DNA from: Achromobacter xylosoxidans
GTDB lineage: Bacteria > Pseudomonadota > Gammaproteobacteria > Burkholderiales > Burkholderiaceae_B
Reading direction: 5' to 3'
Length of the DNA stretch: 64,000 nucleotides
NCBI RefSeq assembly: GCF_014490035.1
Contig: NZ_CP061008.1
Coordinates: 1,054,001-1,118,000, forward strand
Below, in pieces: positions 1-12,190 of this stretch (its first letter is position 1; the number at the start of each line of letters is the position of its first letter). The notes beneath the pieces are model-generated. The model did no database searches, had not been told where the DNA came from, and worked only from the letters and a program-made list of their open reading frames with translations. The position numbers and the translations under genes were made by a program.

Positions 1-78
1 TCGCAGGCGGTCGAGGCCTTCGAGCTGGCGGCGGATCGCAGTCGCAGTACCAAGGTGCAACTTGTAGTTGAAGCGTGA
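1..78 (+). CDS. C-terminal end of a zinc-type sugar-acid dehydrogenase (partial)
   Basis: Only the last 25 codons and the TGA stop are in the window; the gene starts upstream. The tail contains AFELAADRSRSTKVQLVV, which resembles the C-terminus of medium-chain zinc dehydrogenases of the L-idonate/L-gulonate 5-dehydrogenase group. It lies 61 bases before a TRAP transporter operon that also encodes mannonate dehydratase and fructuronate reductase. An L-gulonate 5-dehydrogenase would feed fructuronate into those enzymes. The family call rests on a short tail and on context; the exact substrate is inference. Confidence 0.6.
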   Translation, partial: SQAVEAFELAADRSRSTKVQLVVEA

Positions 79-139
79 CCCGCTGGCGGCTCACCATGGG
101 CCGCCACGTCGGGCATTCAAAAAACAACGAGGAGACGAC

Positions 140-1114
140 ATGAACCTAGGCAACGCCGTCAAGGCGCTGGTCGCCGCCCTGGCGCTCGCCGCCAGCGGCA
201 GCGCAATGGCGCAGACCAAGCTCAAGTGGGCCCACGTGTACGAAACATCCGAACCCTTCCATACCGCCTCCGTCTGGGCGGCGCAGGAAATCGGCAAGCG
301 CACCAACGGCCGCTACCAGATCGACGTATACCCGGCCTCGCAGCTGGGCAAGGAAAACGACATCAACCAGGGCCTGACCCTGGGCACGGTGGACATGATC
401 ATCTCGGGCTCCAGCTTCGCGGCCAAGAGCTTTCCCCGCATCGGCGTCACCTACTATCCCTACATCTTCCGCAATCCCGAGCACCTGATCGCCTACACCA
501 AGAGCGATATCTACAAGGAACTCACGCGCGGCTACGACGAGAAAAGCGGCAACCACATCGTCGCCACCACCTACTACGGCACGCGCCAGACCACATCCAA
601 CCGGCCCTTCACCAAGTGTTCCGAAATGAAAGGCCTGAAGATCCGCGTGCCTGACGTGGCCGCCTATCTGGCCATGCCGCGCGCCTGCGGCGCCAATACC
701 GCGCCGATCGCCTTCGCCGAGGTCTACCTGGCTTTGCAGAACGGCACCGTGGAGGCGCAGGAGAACCCGCTCACCACCATCGAGGCCAAGAAGTTCTACG
801 AAGTGCAGAAGAACATCATCCTCACGGGCCATATCGTCGATCACCTGAACACGGTGATCTCGGGCAAGCTGTGGAAGAGCCTGTCCGACGAGGACAAGAA
901 GATCTTCGCCGAAGTGGCGCAGCAGGCGGCCGAGAAGGCTTCCGCCGAGGTCGCCGAAAGCGAGAAGAAGATGGTCGAGGTGTTCCGCAAGCGCGGCCTG
1001 AACGTGGCGGAGGTGAACGTCCAGGACTTCCGCGACACCGTGCTGGAGAAAGTGCCGTTCAAGCAGTACGGCTACGAAAAATCGGATTGGGAACGGATCC
1101 AGGCCGTGAAGTAA
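140..1114 (+). CDS. TRAP transporter periplasmic solute-binding protein (DctP family)
   Basis: This 324-residue protein captures an organic acid in the periplasm and passes it to the DctQM membrane subunits encoded next. Residues 1-24 form a signal peptide ending SAMA. The mature part follows the DctP fold, with the usual GLKIRVPD region and, further on, a QNGTVEAQENP segment that shapes the ligand pocket. The start at 140 is chosen because GGAG lies six bases upstream and the signal peptide begins there; an in-frame ATG further up would add a non-signal leader. The neighbours (ManD, UxaA, UxuB) suggest a hexuronate or aldonate ligand such as gulonate or mannonate. The ligand itself is inferred, not read from the sequence. 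Confidence 0.93.
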   Translation: MNLGNAVKALVAALALAASGSAMAQTKLKWAHVYETSEPFHTASVWAAQEIGKRTNGRYQIDVYPASQLGKENDINQGLTLGTVDMIISGSSFAAKSFPRIGVTYYPYIFRNPEHLIAYTKSDIYKELTRGYDEKSGNHIVATTYYGTRQTTSNRPFTKCSEMKGLKIRVPDVAAYLAMPRACGANTAPIAFAEVYLALQNGTVEAQENPLTTIEAKKFYEVQKNIILTGHIVDHLNTVISGKLWKSLSDEDKKIFAEVAQQAAEKASAEVAESEKKMVEVFRKRGLNVAEVNVQDFRDTVLEKVPFKQYGYEKSDWERIQAVK

Positions 1115-1122
1115 GCGCGCCC

Positions 1123-1142
1123 GGGGCCGCCCGGGCGGCCCC
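1123..1142 (+). promoter_or_regulatory. Perfect GC hairpin between dctP-type and dctQ-type genes
   Basis: GGGGCCGCCC at 1123-1132 is followed directly by its reverse complement GGGCGGCCCC at 1133-1142. There is no T-run after it, so it is unlikely to be a full terminator. A stable hairpin just after the binding-protein gene could protect its mRNA or partly stop transcription, giving more binding protein than permease. That role is inference. Confidence 0.5.
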
Positions 1143-1178
1143 GCATCGACCCGTCCGATTCCGCACAAGGGGAACGCC

Positions 1179-1805
1179 ATGCATTCCGATGCCAAGGCCG
1201 CCGTGATGGCGGCCGCCAGCAGCAACCCTGTCCATCCCGCGGGGCACCAGCCGCCCGCCACGGCGCAGGAGATCGTCCAGAGTTTCGAGGAAGCCGACCG
1301 CCACGAGGTCAGCCTGGCGGGCTACCAGCCCGAGGACTGGATCTGCCTGGGCATATTCTGGGTCATGGCGCTGCTGGTCTTCCTGCAGTTCTTTTCGCGC
1401 TATGTGCTTAACGACTCCTACGCCTGGACCGAGGAACTGGCCGTCTATTGCCTGATCGGCGTGGTGTTCATCGGCTCGTCCATGTGCGTGCGCGCCTGCC
1501 GCCACATCCAGGTGGACTTCCTGTACCGCTACCTGCCGCGCCCCGTCGGCCGCGCGCTGGCCACCATCATCGACCTGCTGCGCACGGCGTTCTTCGGCTA
1601 TGCCGTGTGGCTCACCTACCGCTACATCGTACTGGTGGGCGACGAGCCCATGACCACGCTGTTCTGGAACAAGGCCTATGTCTACTGGATGGCGCTGGCG
1701 GGATTCGTCCTGATGTTCCTGCGCTCGGTGCAGGTGTCGGTCTGCAACTGGCGCCAGGGCTACTCCATCCTGGAAAACCCCGCGGCCTACGAGTCGCAGG
1801 ACTAG
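1179..1805 (+). CDS. TRAP transporter small permease (DctQ family)
   Basis: A 208-residue inner-membrane protein with four predicted membrane segments between about residues 50 and 190, the usual DctQ plan. It has a longer than usual hydrophilic N-terminus of about 45 residues rich in Ala, Pro and Glu. A Shine-Dalgarno-like AAGGGGA precedes the ATG. It sits 64 bases after the binding protein and 44 bases before the large permease. It would pair with the large permease to form the sodium-driven uptake complex for the sugar acid used by this operon. Confidence 0.9.
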   Translation: MHSDAKAAVMAAASSNPVHPAGHQPPATAQEIVQSFEEADRHEVSLAGYQPEDWICLGIFWVMALLVFLQFFSRYVLNDSYAWTEELAVYCLIGVVFIGSSMCVRACRHIQVDFLYRYLPRPVGRALATIIDLLRTAFFGYAVWLTYRYIVLVGDEPMTTLFWNKAYVYWMALAGFVLMFLRSVQVSVCNWRQGYSILENPAAYESQD

Positions 1806-1849
1806 CCGGGGCAGCCCCGGAATCCGACAACGACAACCGGAAGCGAGAC

Positions 1850-4016
<2,167 letters not shown>

Positions 4017-4043
4017 ACATTCACTACACATGAGGAACATGCG

Positions 4044-4910
4044 ATGAAACTGTTGCGCTATGGTGCGAAAGGCGCGGAGAAGCCCGGAATGCTGGACGCC
4101 CGCGGGCAGGTGCGGGACCTGTCGGCGGTCCTGCCGGACATAGGCGCCGCCACGCTCACGCGCGCGGGCCTTGCGCCGCTGCGCGCGCTGGACCCGGCCA
4201 GCCTGCCGCTGGTGGATCGCCCGGGCCGCCTGGCGCCGCCCTGGAGCGGCATGGGCAAGTTCATCTGCATCGGCCTGAACTACGCCGACCACGCAGCGGA
4301 GTCGGGCCTGCCAGTGCCGGCCGAGCCCGTGGTGTTCATGAAACCGACCTCGGCCGTGGTCGGCTGCAACGATCCGGTGGTGCTGCCGCAAGAGTCCGTC
4401 AAGACCGACTGGGAAGTGGAACTGGGCGTGGTGATCGGCGAGCGGGCCCGCTACGTCAGCGAGGCAGAGGCCATGAACCACGTGGCCGGCTATTGCGTGG
4501 TGAACGACGTGTCCGAACGTGAATACCAGATCGAGCGCGGCGGCACCTGGGACAAGGGCAAGGGCTGCGACACCTTCGGCCCGGTCGGCCCGTGGCTGGT
4601 CACCGCCGACGAGATCGCCGACCCGCAGGCGCTGGACATGTGGCTGGACGTCAACGGCAAACGCTATCAGAACGGCAGCACGCGCACCATGGTGTTCGGC
4701 GTGGCGCAGCTGGTGTCCTACGTCAGCCGCTTCATGACCCTGTACCCGGGCGACTTGATCAGCACCGGCACGCCGCCGGGCGTGGGCATGGGCCAGAAAC
4801 CGGCGCCCGTGTACTTGAAGGCCGGCGACGAGATGCGACTGGGCATTGCCGGCCTGGGCGAGCAGCGGCAGCGCGTCCACGCCTGGGACCCTGCGCTGAT
4901 AGACGGTTAG
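4044..4910 (+). CDS. Fumarylacetoacetate hydrolase-family protein, probable 2,4-diketo-3-deoxy acid hydrolase
   Basis: A 288-residue FAH-fold protein. A short N-terminal domain precedes the catalytic FAH domain, which opens at GLNYADHAAESG and contains the metal-binding region DWEVELGVVIG and the late STGTPPGVGMG loop. Family members hydrolyse C-C bonds in acylpyruvates. Next to the SDR gene it fits the last step of a non-phosphorylating split of a 2-keto-3-deoxy sugar acid, releasing pyruvate. 2,4-diketo-3-deoxy-L-fuconate or -rhamnonate hydrolases are the nearest named activities. A ureidoglycolate lyase label, common for this family, is not supported by these neighbours. Confidence 0.88.
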   Translation: MKLLRYGAKGAEKPGMLDARGQVRDLSAVLPDIGAATLTRAGLAPLRALDPASLPLVDRPGRLAPPWSGMGKFICIGLNYADHAAESGLPVPAEPVVFMKPTSAVVGCNDPVVLPQESVKTDWEVELGVVIGERARYVSEAEAMNHVAGYCVVNDVSEREYQIERGGTWDKGKGCDTFGPVGPWLVTADEIADPQALDMWLDVNGKRYQNGSTRTMVFGVAQLVSYVSRFMTLYPGDLISTGTPPGVGMGQKPAPVYLKAGDEMRLGIAGLGEQRQRVHAWDPALIDG

Positions 4911-4936
4911 CGGCGCGAGAACGCCAGGAGGCATTC

Positions 4937-6472
4937 ATGTCTGAAACCGATACCGCGGTCATACGCATCCACCCGGCGGACAATGTGGTGATCGCCAGGC
5001 GCCAGCTGGCCGGCGGCACGCGCCTGGCCGGCGAAGACGTCGTCGTGCGCGGCCTGGTGCCGCCAGGGCACAAGGTGGCGACCTGCGCCATCGCCGCAGG
5101 CGAGCCGGTGCGGCGCTACAACCAGATCATCGGCGTGGCGCGCTGCGACATCGCGCCTGGCGCGCATGTCCATACGCATAACCTGGAGTTCTCCGACTTC
5201 GAGCGCGATTACGCCGTGGGCGCCGACGCGCGCGCCACCGACTACGTCGACGCGCCCGCGCAGTTCGACGGCATCGTGCGCGCCGACGGTCGCGTTGCCA
5301 CGCGCAACTACATCGGCATCCTCACCAGCGTGAACTGTTCGGCTACCGCCGCGCGCGCCATTGCCGACCATTTCCGCCGCGACATCCATCCGGAAGCGCT
5401 GGCCGCCTATCCCAACGTGGACGGGGTGGTGGCGCTGACGCATGGCGCCGGCTGCGCCACGGGCAGCGAGGGCGAGCCTCTGCGCCTTTTGCGCCGCACG
5501 CTGGGCGGCTACGCCAGGCATCCCAATTTCGCGGGCCTGCTGGTGCTGGGCCTGGGTTGCGAAACCAACCAGATCGGCGGCCTGATGGAGCAGGAAGGAC
5601 TGCGCGAGAGCGGCTTGCTGCATACCTTCAACATCCAGGAGACCGGCGGCACGCGCAAGACCGTGGAGCATGGCATCGAACTGGTGCGCGCCATGCTGGC
5701 GCAGGCCGACCGCGTCCAGCGCCAGCCCGTGCCTGCAAGCCTGCTGACCGTGGGCCTGCAATGCGGCGGGTCCGACGGCTATTCGGGCATCAGCGCCAAC
5801 CCGGCGCTGGGCGCCGCGGTGGACCTGCTGGTACGCCATGGCGGCAGCGCCATCCTGTCGGAGACGCCGGAGATCTACGGCGGCGAGCACCTGCTGACCC
5901 GGCGCGCCGCCACGCCCGAAGTCGCGGCCAAGCTGCTCGCCAGGCTGCGCTGGTGGGAGGAGTACTGCGCCCGCAACGACGCGGAAATGGACAACAACCC
6001 CTCGGCCGGCAACAAGGCCGGCGGGCTGACCACCATCCTGGAAAAGTCCCTGGGCGCCATCGCCAAGAGCGGCACGACCCGCCTGGCCGACGTGTATGAA
6101 TACGCCGAAACCGTGCGCGCGCGCGGGCTGGTGTTCATGGATACGCCGGGCTACGACCCGGTGTCCGCCACCGGCCAGGTTGCGGGCGGGGCCAACCTGA
6201 TCTGCTTCACCACCGGCCGCGGCTCGGCCTATGGCTGTGCGCCCGCGCCGTCCTTGAAGCTGTCGACCAACACGGCGCTGTGGCAGCGGCAGTCCGACGA
6301 TATCGACATCAATTGCGGCGAAGTGGTTGACGGCGCGCAAAGCGTGGCCGGGATGGGTGAGCGCATATTCCGTCTGATGCTGGAAACGGCCTCGGGCCGG
6401 CGCACGCGCAGCGAGGAACATGGCTACGGCCAGAACGAGTTCGTGCCCTGGCAACTGGGCGCGGTGATGTAG
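4937..6472 (+). CDS. uxaA: UxaA-family altronate dehydratase
   Basis: A 511-residue one-chain UxaA/GarD-type dehydratase. The N-terminal SAF domain (about residues 10-90) is followed by the large catalytic part with cysteine-containing motifs [39 protein letters not shown] and SAYGCAP. Members use a metal to dehydrate D-altronate (or galactarate) to 2-keto-3-deoxygluconate. The ATG at 4937 is preceded by CAGGAGG and begins 26 bases after the FAH gene. The substrate may be altronate or a related aldonate; having both UxaA and ManD in one operon implies two epimeric acids entering the same route. Confidence 0.88.
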   Translation: MSETDTAVIRIHPADNVVIARRQLAGGTRLAGEDVVVRGLVPPGHKVATCAIAAGEPVRRYNQIIGVARCDIAPGAHVHTHNLEFSDFERDYAVGADARATDYVDAPAQFDGIVRADGRVATRNYIGILTSVNCSATAARAIADHFRRDIHPEALAAYPNVDGVVALTHGAGCATGSEGEPLRLLRRTLGGYARHPNFAGLLVLGLGCETNQIGGLMEQEGLRESGLLHTFNIQETGGTRKTVEHGIELVRAMLAQADRVQRQPVPASLLTVGLQCGGSDGYSGISANPALGAAVDLLVRHGGSAILSETPEIYGGEHLLTRRAATPEVAAKLLARLRWWEEYCARNDAEMDNNPSAGNKAGGLTTILEKSLGAIAKSGTTRLADVYEYAETVRARGLVFMDTPGYDPVSATGQVAGGANLICFTTGRGSAYGCAPAPSLKLSTNTALWQRQSDDIDINCGEVVDGAQSVAGMGERIFRLMLETASGRRTRSEEHGYGQNEFVPWQLGAVM

Positions 6473-6518
6473 GCGCCCGGCGCCGTCCGGGAGTTTCCAG
6501 CATTCCACGGGACCATCC

Positions 6519-7730
6519 ATGAAGATTACCCAAGCGCGCGTCATCGTTTGCAGCCCCGGCCGCAACTTCGTCACCTTGAAGATCGAAACCGATGAAGGCC
6601 TGTACGGCATCGGCGATGCCACGCTCAACGGCCGCGAACTGGCCGTGGCGGCCTACCTGACCGAGCACGTGATTCCCTGCCTGATCGGCCGCGATCCGCA
6701 GCAGATCGAGGATATCTGGCAGTACCTGTACCGCGGCGCATATTGGCGGCGCGGTCCGGTCACCATGTCCGCCATCGCTGCCGTGGACACGGCCTTGTGG
6801 GACATCAAGGCCAAGGCCGCCAACATGCCGCTGTACCAGCTGCTGGGCGGCAAGAGCCGCTCGGGTGTCATGGTCTACGGCCACGCCAATGGCCGCGACA
6901 TCGACGAAACCGTGGACGAGGTGTTGCGCTACCGCGAAATGGGCTACCTGGCCATCCGCGCGCAAAGCGGGGTGCCGGGCCTGAACTCGGTCTACGGGGT
7001 GGGGCGCGGCCGCATGTTCTACGAACCCGCCGACGGCTCGCTGCCGTCAGAACATGACTGGTCCACGGAAAAATACCTGGACCACGCGCCGCGCCTGTTC
7101 CAGCGGGTGCGCGATGCGGTGGGCTGGGACACCCACCTGCTGCATGATGTGCATCACCGGCTCACGCCCATCGAGGCCGGCCGCCTGGGCAAGTCGCTGG
7201 AGCCTTACCGCCTGTTCTGGATGGAGGACGCAACGCCCGCGGAAAACCAGGAAGCCTTCCGCCTGATCCGCCAGCACACGGTCACGCCGATCGCGGTGGG
7301 CGAAGTCTTCAACACCATCTGGGATTGCAAGGACCTGATCGAGAACCAGCTGATCGACTACATCCGCGCCACGGTGGTGCATGCGGGCGGCATCACGCAT
7401 CTGCGCCGCATCGCCGATCTGGCCGCGCTCTATCAGGTGCGGACCGGCTGCCATGGCGCCACCGACCTGTCGCCGGCCTGCATGGGCGCGGCGCTGCACT
7501 TCGACCTGTGGGTGCCGAATTTCGGCATCCAGGAGTACATGCGGCACACGGACGAAACGGACGCGGTGTTTCCCCATGCTTACAGCTTCAACCAAGGCAT
7601 GCTATACCCTGGCGACGCGCCGGGCCATGGTGTCGACATCGACGAAAAGCTCGCCGCCAGATATCCCTACCAACGCGCCTACCTGCCGGTCAACCGGCAG
7701 GCGCATGATGGCGCACTATGGCACTGGTAA
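6519..7730 (+). CDS. manD: D-mannonate dehydratase (ManD/RspA, enolase superfamily)
   Basis: This 403-residue protein keeps the residues known in characterised ManD enzymes at the same numbers: metal ligands Asp210, Glu236 and Glu262; catalytic Arg147 and Tyr159; His212 (in HDVHHRLTP); and His312. The C-terminus ends in the family's DGxLWxW style. ManD removes water from D-mannonate to give 2-keto-3-deoxy-D-gluconate. Some family members are weak on mannonate or act on D-gluconate, so efficiency cannot be read here. The stop is only three bases before the uxuB-like start, a tight coupling that supports mannonate as the shared metabolite. Confidence 0.9.
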   Translation: MKITQARVIVCSPGRNFVTLKIETDEGLYGIGDATLNGRELAVAAYLTEHVIPCLIGRDPQQIEDIWQYLYRGAYWRRGPVTMSAIAAVDTALWDIKAKAANMPLYQLLGGKSRSGVMVYGHANGRDIDETVDEVLRYREMGYLAIRAQSGVPGLNSVYGVGRGRMFYEPADGSLPSEHDWSTEKYLDHAPRLFQRVRDAVGWDTHLLHDVHHRLTPIEAGRLGKSLEPYRLFWMEDATPAENQEAFRLIRQHTVTPIAVGEVFNTIWDCKDLIENQLIDYIRATVVHAGGITHLRRIADLAALYQVRTGCHGATDLSPACMGAALHFDLWVPNFGIQEYMRHTDETDAVFPHAYSFNQGMLYPGDAPGHGVDIDEKLAARYPYQRAYLPVNRQAHDGALWHW

Positions 7731-7733
7731 TCC

Positions 7734-9296
7734 ATGCTCGAACGCTTGAACTCGGAGTCCCTGGCGCATCTGCCCGAGGATGTGGAATCTCCCGCTTATG
7801 ACCGCAGCCGGGTCACGCCCGGCATCGTGCATCTGGGCATAGGCGCTTTCCACCGCGCCCATCAGGCGGCGGTGACGGACCTGGCCATGGCCGCCAGCGG
7901 GGACCTGAGTTGGGGCATCGTGGGCGTTTCGCTGCGCAGCCCGGCCACGCGCGATGCGCTGACGCCGCAGGACGGCCTGTACACCCTGGCGCTGCGCGAC
8001 GCCGACGCGGACGGGCAGTTGCGGGAACAGCTGCGGGTGATCGGGTCGGTGCTGCGGGTGGTGGTGGCCGAGGAAGATCCCCAGGCGGTGCTGGAGCGCA
8101 TTGCCTCCGCCCAGACCCGCATCGTCAGCCTGACCGTCACCGAGAAGGGCTACAGCCACGAACCGTCCACCGGCCACTTGTGTTGGGACGACCCGGACAT
8201 CGTGCACGACCTCGCGCATCCGGTCAGGCCGCGCAGCACCATCGGCATGCTGGTGTACGGCCTGGCGCTGCGGCGCGAACGCAGCCTGCCTCCCGTCACG
8301 CTGCTGTCTTGCGACAACCTGCACGCCAACGGCGACACGCTGCGCAGCCTGGTGCTGGCCTTCGCATTGCGGGTCGACGTGGGCCTGACCGCATGGATCG
8401 ACAACCACTGCACCTTTCCGAACTCCATGGTGGACCGCATCGTGCCGGGCACGCAGGACGAAGACCGCGCGCGCGTGGCGCAGCGCCTGGGATTCGAGGA
8501 CGCCTGGCCGGTGGTGGGAGAACCCTTCCTGAACTGGGTCATCGAGGACAAGTTCGCCGCCGGCCGGCCCGCCTGGGACGCGGCCGGCGCGAGCTTCGTA
8601 CGCAACGCCGCGCCCTACGAGCGCCTCAAGCTGCGCATGGTCAACGCGCCGCATTCCGCATTCGCGTACCTGGGTTCGATGCTGGGCCTGCGCACCAATA
8701 GCGAGGCCGCCGCCACGCCGGTGTTGCGCCGCTACGTCGACGACATGATGCGGCTGGAACTCGCGCCCACGCTGCGCGGCGTTCCGGAGTCGGGGTTGGA
8801 TGAATATCGCCAGCGCTTCCTGGCGCGCGTGTCCAATCCCGCGCTGCCGCACCTCACCCGGCAGGTCGCGATGGATGGTTCGCAGAAGGTGCCGCAGCGC
8901 CTGCTCGCCGCCATCCGCGACCGCAAACAGCGGGGCGACGATTTCAACCGGCTGGCGATGTCCGTGGCCGCCTGGCTGCATTACTTGCGCGGATACGACG
9001 AGCAGGGCAACGCCTATGCCATCCAGGATCCGCTGGCAGGCGCGCTTGCCAAGCTGCTGGCGCGCGCCGAGGTCGCCGCAACGGCTTCGGCCCCCTCCCA
9101 GGCAGCGCATCGGCGCGCCACGGTGATGGCGGGATTCCGGCCTGTTTTCGGCGACCTGGGCAGCAAGCCCGTCTTTGTCGAGGCGCTGGCCCTGCAGCTG
9201 GAACGTCTGCGGACGCTCGGCGTGCTGGGCGCGCTGGAGGCGCTGGAGCGGGACGCGGCCCAGCAAGGCTCCGTGCAGCCCGTGCCGGCTGCTTGA
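7734..9296 (+). CDS. uxuB: Mannitol dehydrogenase-family oxidoreductase, probable D-mannonate oxidoreductase (fructuronate reductase)
   Basis: A 520-residue member of the polyol-specific long-chain dehydrogenase family. The N-terminal NAD-binding region contains VHLGIGAFHRAHQA (about residues 32-45), the middle carries SCDNLHANG, and the catalytic Lys/His region is KLRMVNAPHSAFAYLG. UxuB interconverts D-fructuronate and D-mannonate. The ATG follows the ManD stop by three bases. With ManD and a zinc dehydrogenase upstream it fits a route from L-gulonate via fructuronate to mannonate to 2-keto-3-deoxygluconate. Mannitol dehydrogenase is the main alternative but does not fit the neighbours. Confidence 0.88.
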   Translation: MLERLNSESLAHLPEDVESPAYDRSRVTPGIVHLGIGAFHRAHQAAVTDLAMAASGDLSWGIVGVSLRSPATRDALTPQDGLYTLALRDADADGQLREQLRVIGSVLRVVVAEEDPQAVLERIASAQTRIVSLTVTEKGYSHEPSTGHLCWDDPDIVHDLAHPVRPRSTIGMLVYGLALRRERSLPPVTLLSCDNLHANGDTLRSLVLAFALRVDVGLTAWIDNHCTFPNSMVDRIVPGTQDEDRARVAQRLGFEDAWPVVGEPFLNWVIEDKFAAGRPAWDAAGASFVRNAAPYERLKLRMVNAPHSAFAYLGSMLGLRTNSEAAATPVLRRYVDDMMRLELAPTLRGVPESGLDEYRQRFLARVSNPALPHLTRQVAMDGSQKVPQRLLAAIRDRKQRGDDFNRLAMSVAAWLHYLRGYDEQGNAYAIQDPLAGALAKLLARAEVAATASAPSQAAHRRATVMAGFRPVFGDLGSKPVFVEALALQLERLRTLGVLGALEALERDAAQQGSVQPVPAA

Positions 9297-9336
9297 CCGC
9301 TGGCGGCGCGCCGCCGGCATCCACAAGGAGCACAGC

Positions 9337-10401
9337 ATGGCAAGGCGGGAATGCGTGGACGCGGCGCAGTGGCAGCAATGGGGCGAGGCGTGCTTGAGGC
9401 GTCTGGATTTCAACGAAGACGATGCCCGCTGCCTGGCATCCAGCCTGGCGCAGACCAGTTTGTGGGGCATTGATTCCCATGGCATCGCGCGGCTGCCGCA
9501 CTATCTGAACCGCGTCGTCCATGGCTCGATCCTGGCGCGGCCGCAAATCCGTATCGAACAGAGCGGGCCGGCCACCGCGCAGGTGCATGGCGGCAGGGGC
9601 CACGGCATCGTGGTGGCGCACCGCGCCAGCCAGACGGCCATGGCGCTGGCGCGCGAGGCGGGCGTGGGCGCGGTCGGCGTCAGCGATTCGTCGCATTGCG
9701 GGGCCATCGGCCTGTACACGCGCGCAGCCGCCCGGCAAGGGCTGATCGGCATGGCCTACACGCATTCCGACGCCATTGCCGCGCCGTTCGGCGGCCGGCA
9801 ACCGTATTTCGGCACCAATCCCATTTCCTTCGCTTTCCCCAGGCAGGATGGCGAGCCCCTGTGCCTGGACATGGCGACGACTTCAATCCCGTGGAACCGG
9901 GTCATGAACGCGCGTCGCGACGGCGCCGAACTGCCCGCTGGCGTGGCGCTGGATGCCGAGGGGCGGAACGTGACCGACGCGGAGCGTGTCCGCGCCCTGT
10001 CGCCGCTGGGCGGCGACTACGGCCACAAGGGCTACGGCCTGGCGATGATGGTCGAACTCTTGTGCGGGCCGCTCAACGGCAATCCCCATGGACCGCACAT
10101 CGGTCCCATGTACGAGCAGCTGGATCGTCCGCGCGAACTCGGGGCGTTCTTTATCGTCATCGATCCCGCCCGGTTCGCGGGCGGCGCGGCGTTGGCCGCC
10201 GTGGCGGCGGGCATGGCGGCCGAACTGGCGGAACAGCCCGGATCGCCACGCATGCCGGGCGATCCGGAACTGGCCTCGCAGGCGCAGCGCCAGGCCGCGG
10301 GGATTCCGGTGCCGCCGGCCTTGAAGGCTGAAATGGCCGAATGGAGCGCCAGGTTGGGGCTTGCTCCGCCGCCGTTCACGCCGGCGGAGGCCCAGGCCTG
10401 A
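9337..10401 (+). CDS. Ldh_2-family (malate/L-lactate/YiaK-type) oxidoreductase
   Basis: A 354-residue protein of the YlbC/YiaK/malate-L-lactate dehydrogenase family. It has the catalytic WGIDSHGIARLPHY segment, HCGAIGLYTRAA, the nucleotide region FGGRQPYFGTNPISFAFP, and GGDYGHKGYGLAM. These enzymes reduce 2-keto acids or oxidise 2-hydroxy acids with NAD(P)H. In E. coli the relative YiaK (2,3-diketo-L-gulonate reductase) also sits with a TRAP transporter, so a keto-sugar-acid substrate is reasonable. The start at 9337 has an AAGGAG RBS seven bases upstream. It is the last gene of the plus-strand operon, ending 28 bases before the convergent decarboxylase gene. Confidence 0.88.
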   Translation: MARRECVDAAQWQQWGEACLRRLDFNEDDARCLASSLAQTSLWGIDSHGIARLPHYLNRVVHGSILARPQIRIEQSGPATAQVHGGRGHGIVVAHRASQTAMALAREAGVGAVGVSDSSHCGAIGLYTRAAARQGLIGMAYTHSDAIAAPFGGRQPYFGTNPISFAFPRQDGEPLCLDMATTSIPWNRVMNARRDGAELPAGVALDAEGRNVTDAERVRALSPLGGDYGHKGYGLAMMVELLCGPLNGNPHGPHIGPMYEQLDRPRELGAFFIVIDPARFAGGAALAAVAAGMAAELAEQPGSPRMPGDPELASQAQRQAAGIPVPPALKAEMAEWSARLGLAPPPFTPAEAQA

Positions 10402-10429
10402 TCGCAGCCGTCCCGCTACGCAAGAAGCG

Positions 10430-11431
10430 TCAGGGGACCAGACCGAAGAATTCCATCGTGTTGCGGCTCAGAATCTTCTGCTGCACTTCCGGCGGCAGGC
10501 CGGCGTGCGTCACCAGCTTGCCCACTTCCTGCTCGCCCAGCGGATAGGGATAGTCGGAACCCAGCAGCACCCGGTCTTCGCCCATCACGTCGATCAGCAG
10601 GCGCAGCGCGCGCGGGTCGAACACCGCGCTGTCGGTGTAGAAGCGGTTGGTGTAGGAAGAGGGCAGCTGCGGACAGTCCTGGCGGATGATGTCGCGATGG
10701 CGCCAGGCATTGTCCACGCGGCCCAGCAGGAAGGCGAAGCTGCCGCCGCCGTGCGCGAAACAGAGCTTCAGGCTGCGCGGGATGCGTTCGAACGCGCCGG
10801 ACAGGATCAGCGACAGGATGCCCAGCTGGGTTTCGGCGGGCATGGCGACCAGCCACGGCAGCATCCATTTCTGCATGCGGCCGTCGGTCATCATGTCCCA
10901 GGGATGCACCAGCACCGGGATGTGGTTGTTGGCGCAGTGGATCAGGAACTGCACCAGGGTCTCGTCGTCCAGGTCGCGCGGGCCGACGTGGTTGCCGATC
11001 TGCACGCCCAGGTGGCCGGCGGCGCGGGCGCGCGACGCTTCCTTGCAGGCCAGCTCCAGATCCTGCAGCGGCACTTGCGCCAGCGCCTTCAGGCGCGCTG
11101 GCGCATGGGCGCAATGCTCCAGCGCCAGGTCGTTCATGCGGGCGGCCCAGTCGGCCGCTGCCTGGGCGGGATAGGAATAGCCGAACATGATGGGCGTCGC
11201 GCACAGGATCTGCAGGTCCACGCCGTTGCGGTCCATCTGCTGCAGGCGCAGGGCCGGGTCCCACAAGGTGGCGTCCACCGGGCGGAACGGGCGCTCGCCC
11301 GCCATGATCTGGCCGGTCGAGCCGCCGCCGTCCAGACGCAGCCAGGGCGCGTTGACGGGGTCCAGCGCCGCCGCTTCCTGCCGGGTGATCGGCGGGAAGA
11401 AGTGCGCGTGCATATCGATTTTCTGGGTCAT
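10430..11431 (-). CDS. nbaD: 2-amino-3-carboxymuconate-6-semialdehyde decarboxylase (ACMSD)
   Basis: A 333-residue amidohydrolase-superfamily TIM barrel. The zinc ligands are seen as His8 and His10 (MHAHFF), His176 (VLVHPWD), His227 (CFAHGGG, catalytic base position) and Asp293 (GSDYPYPLG), each one number off the characterised Pseudomonas enzyme. It decarboxylates ACMS to 2-aminomuconate semialdehyde, diverting tryptophan/3-hydroxyanthranilate carbon away from quinolinate. It follows the dioxygenase gene by 68 bases on the same strand. The start is the ATG giving [12 protein letters not shown]; the frame is open further up but that extension overlaps the dioxygenase gene. Confidence 0.93.
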   Translation of the reverse strand: MTQKIDMHAHFFPPITRQEAAALDPVNAPWLRLDGGGSTGQIMAGERPFRPVDATLWDPALRLQQMDRNGVDLQILCATPIMFGYSYPAQAAADWAARMNDLALEHCAHAPARLKALAQVPLQDLELACKEASRARAAGHLGVQIGNHVGPRDLDDETLVQFLIHCANNHIPVLVHPWDMMTDGRMQKWMLPWLVAMPAETQLGILSLILSGAFERIPRSLKLCFAHGGGSFAFLLGRVDNAWRHRDIIRQDCPQLPSSYTNRFYTDSAVFDPRALRLLIDVMGEDRVLLGSDYPYPLGEQEVGKLVTHAGLPPEVQQKILSRNTMEFFGLVP

Positions 11432-11499
11432 GTGCGAAAGAAAAAAGTCGGTCGGGCGTGCGGCGGCGTGCCGCGAGATCGGGCTGGCTGAAATGGCCT

Positions 11500-12162
<663 letters not shown>

Positions 12163-12190
12163 CTATGGCGGGATAACCCTGATCCACCTG

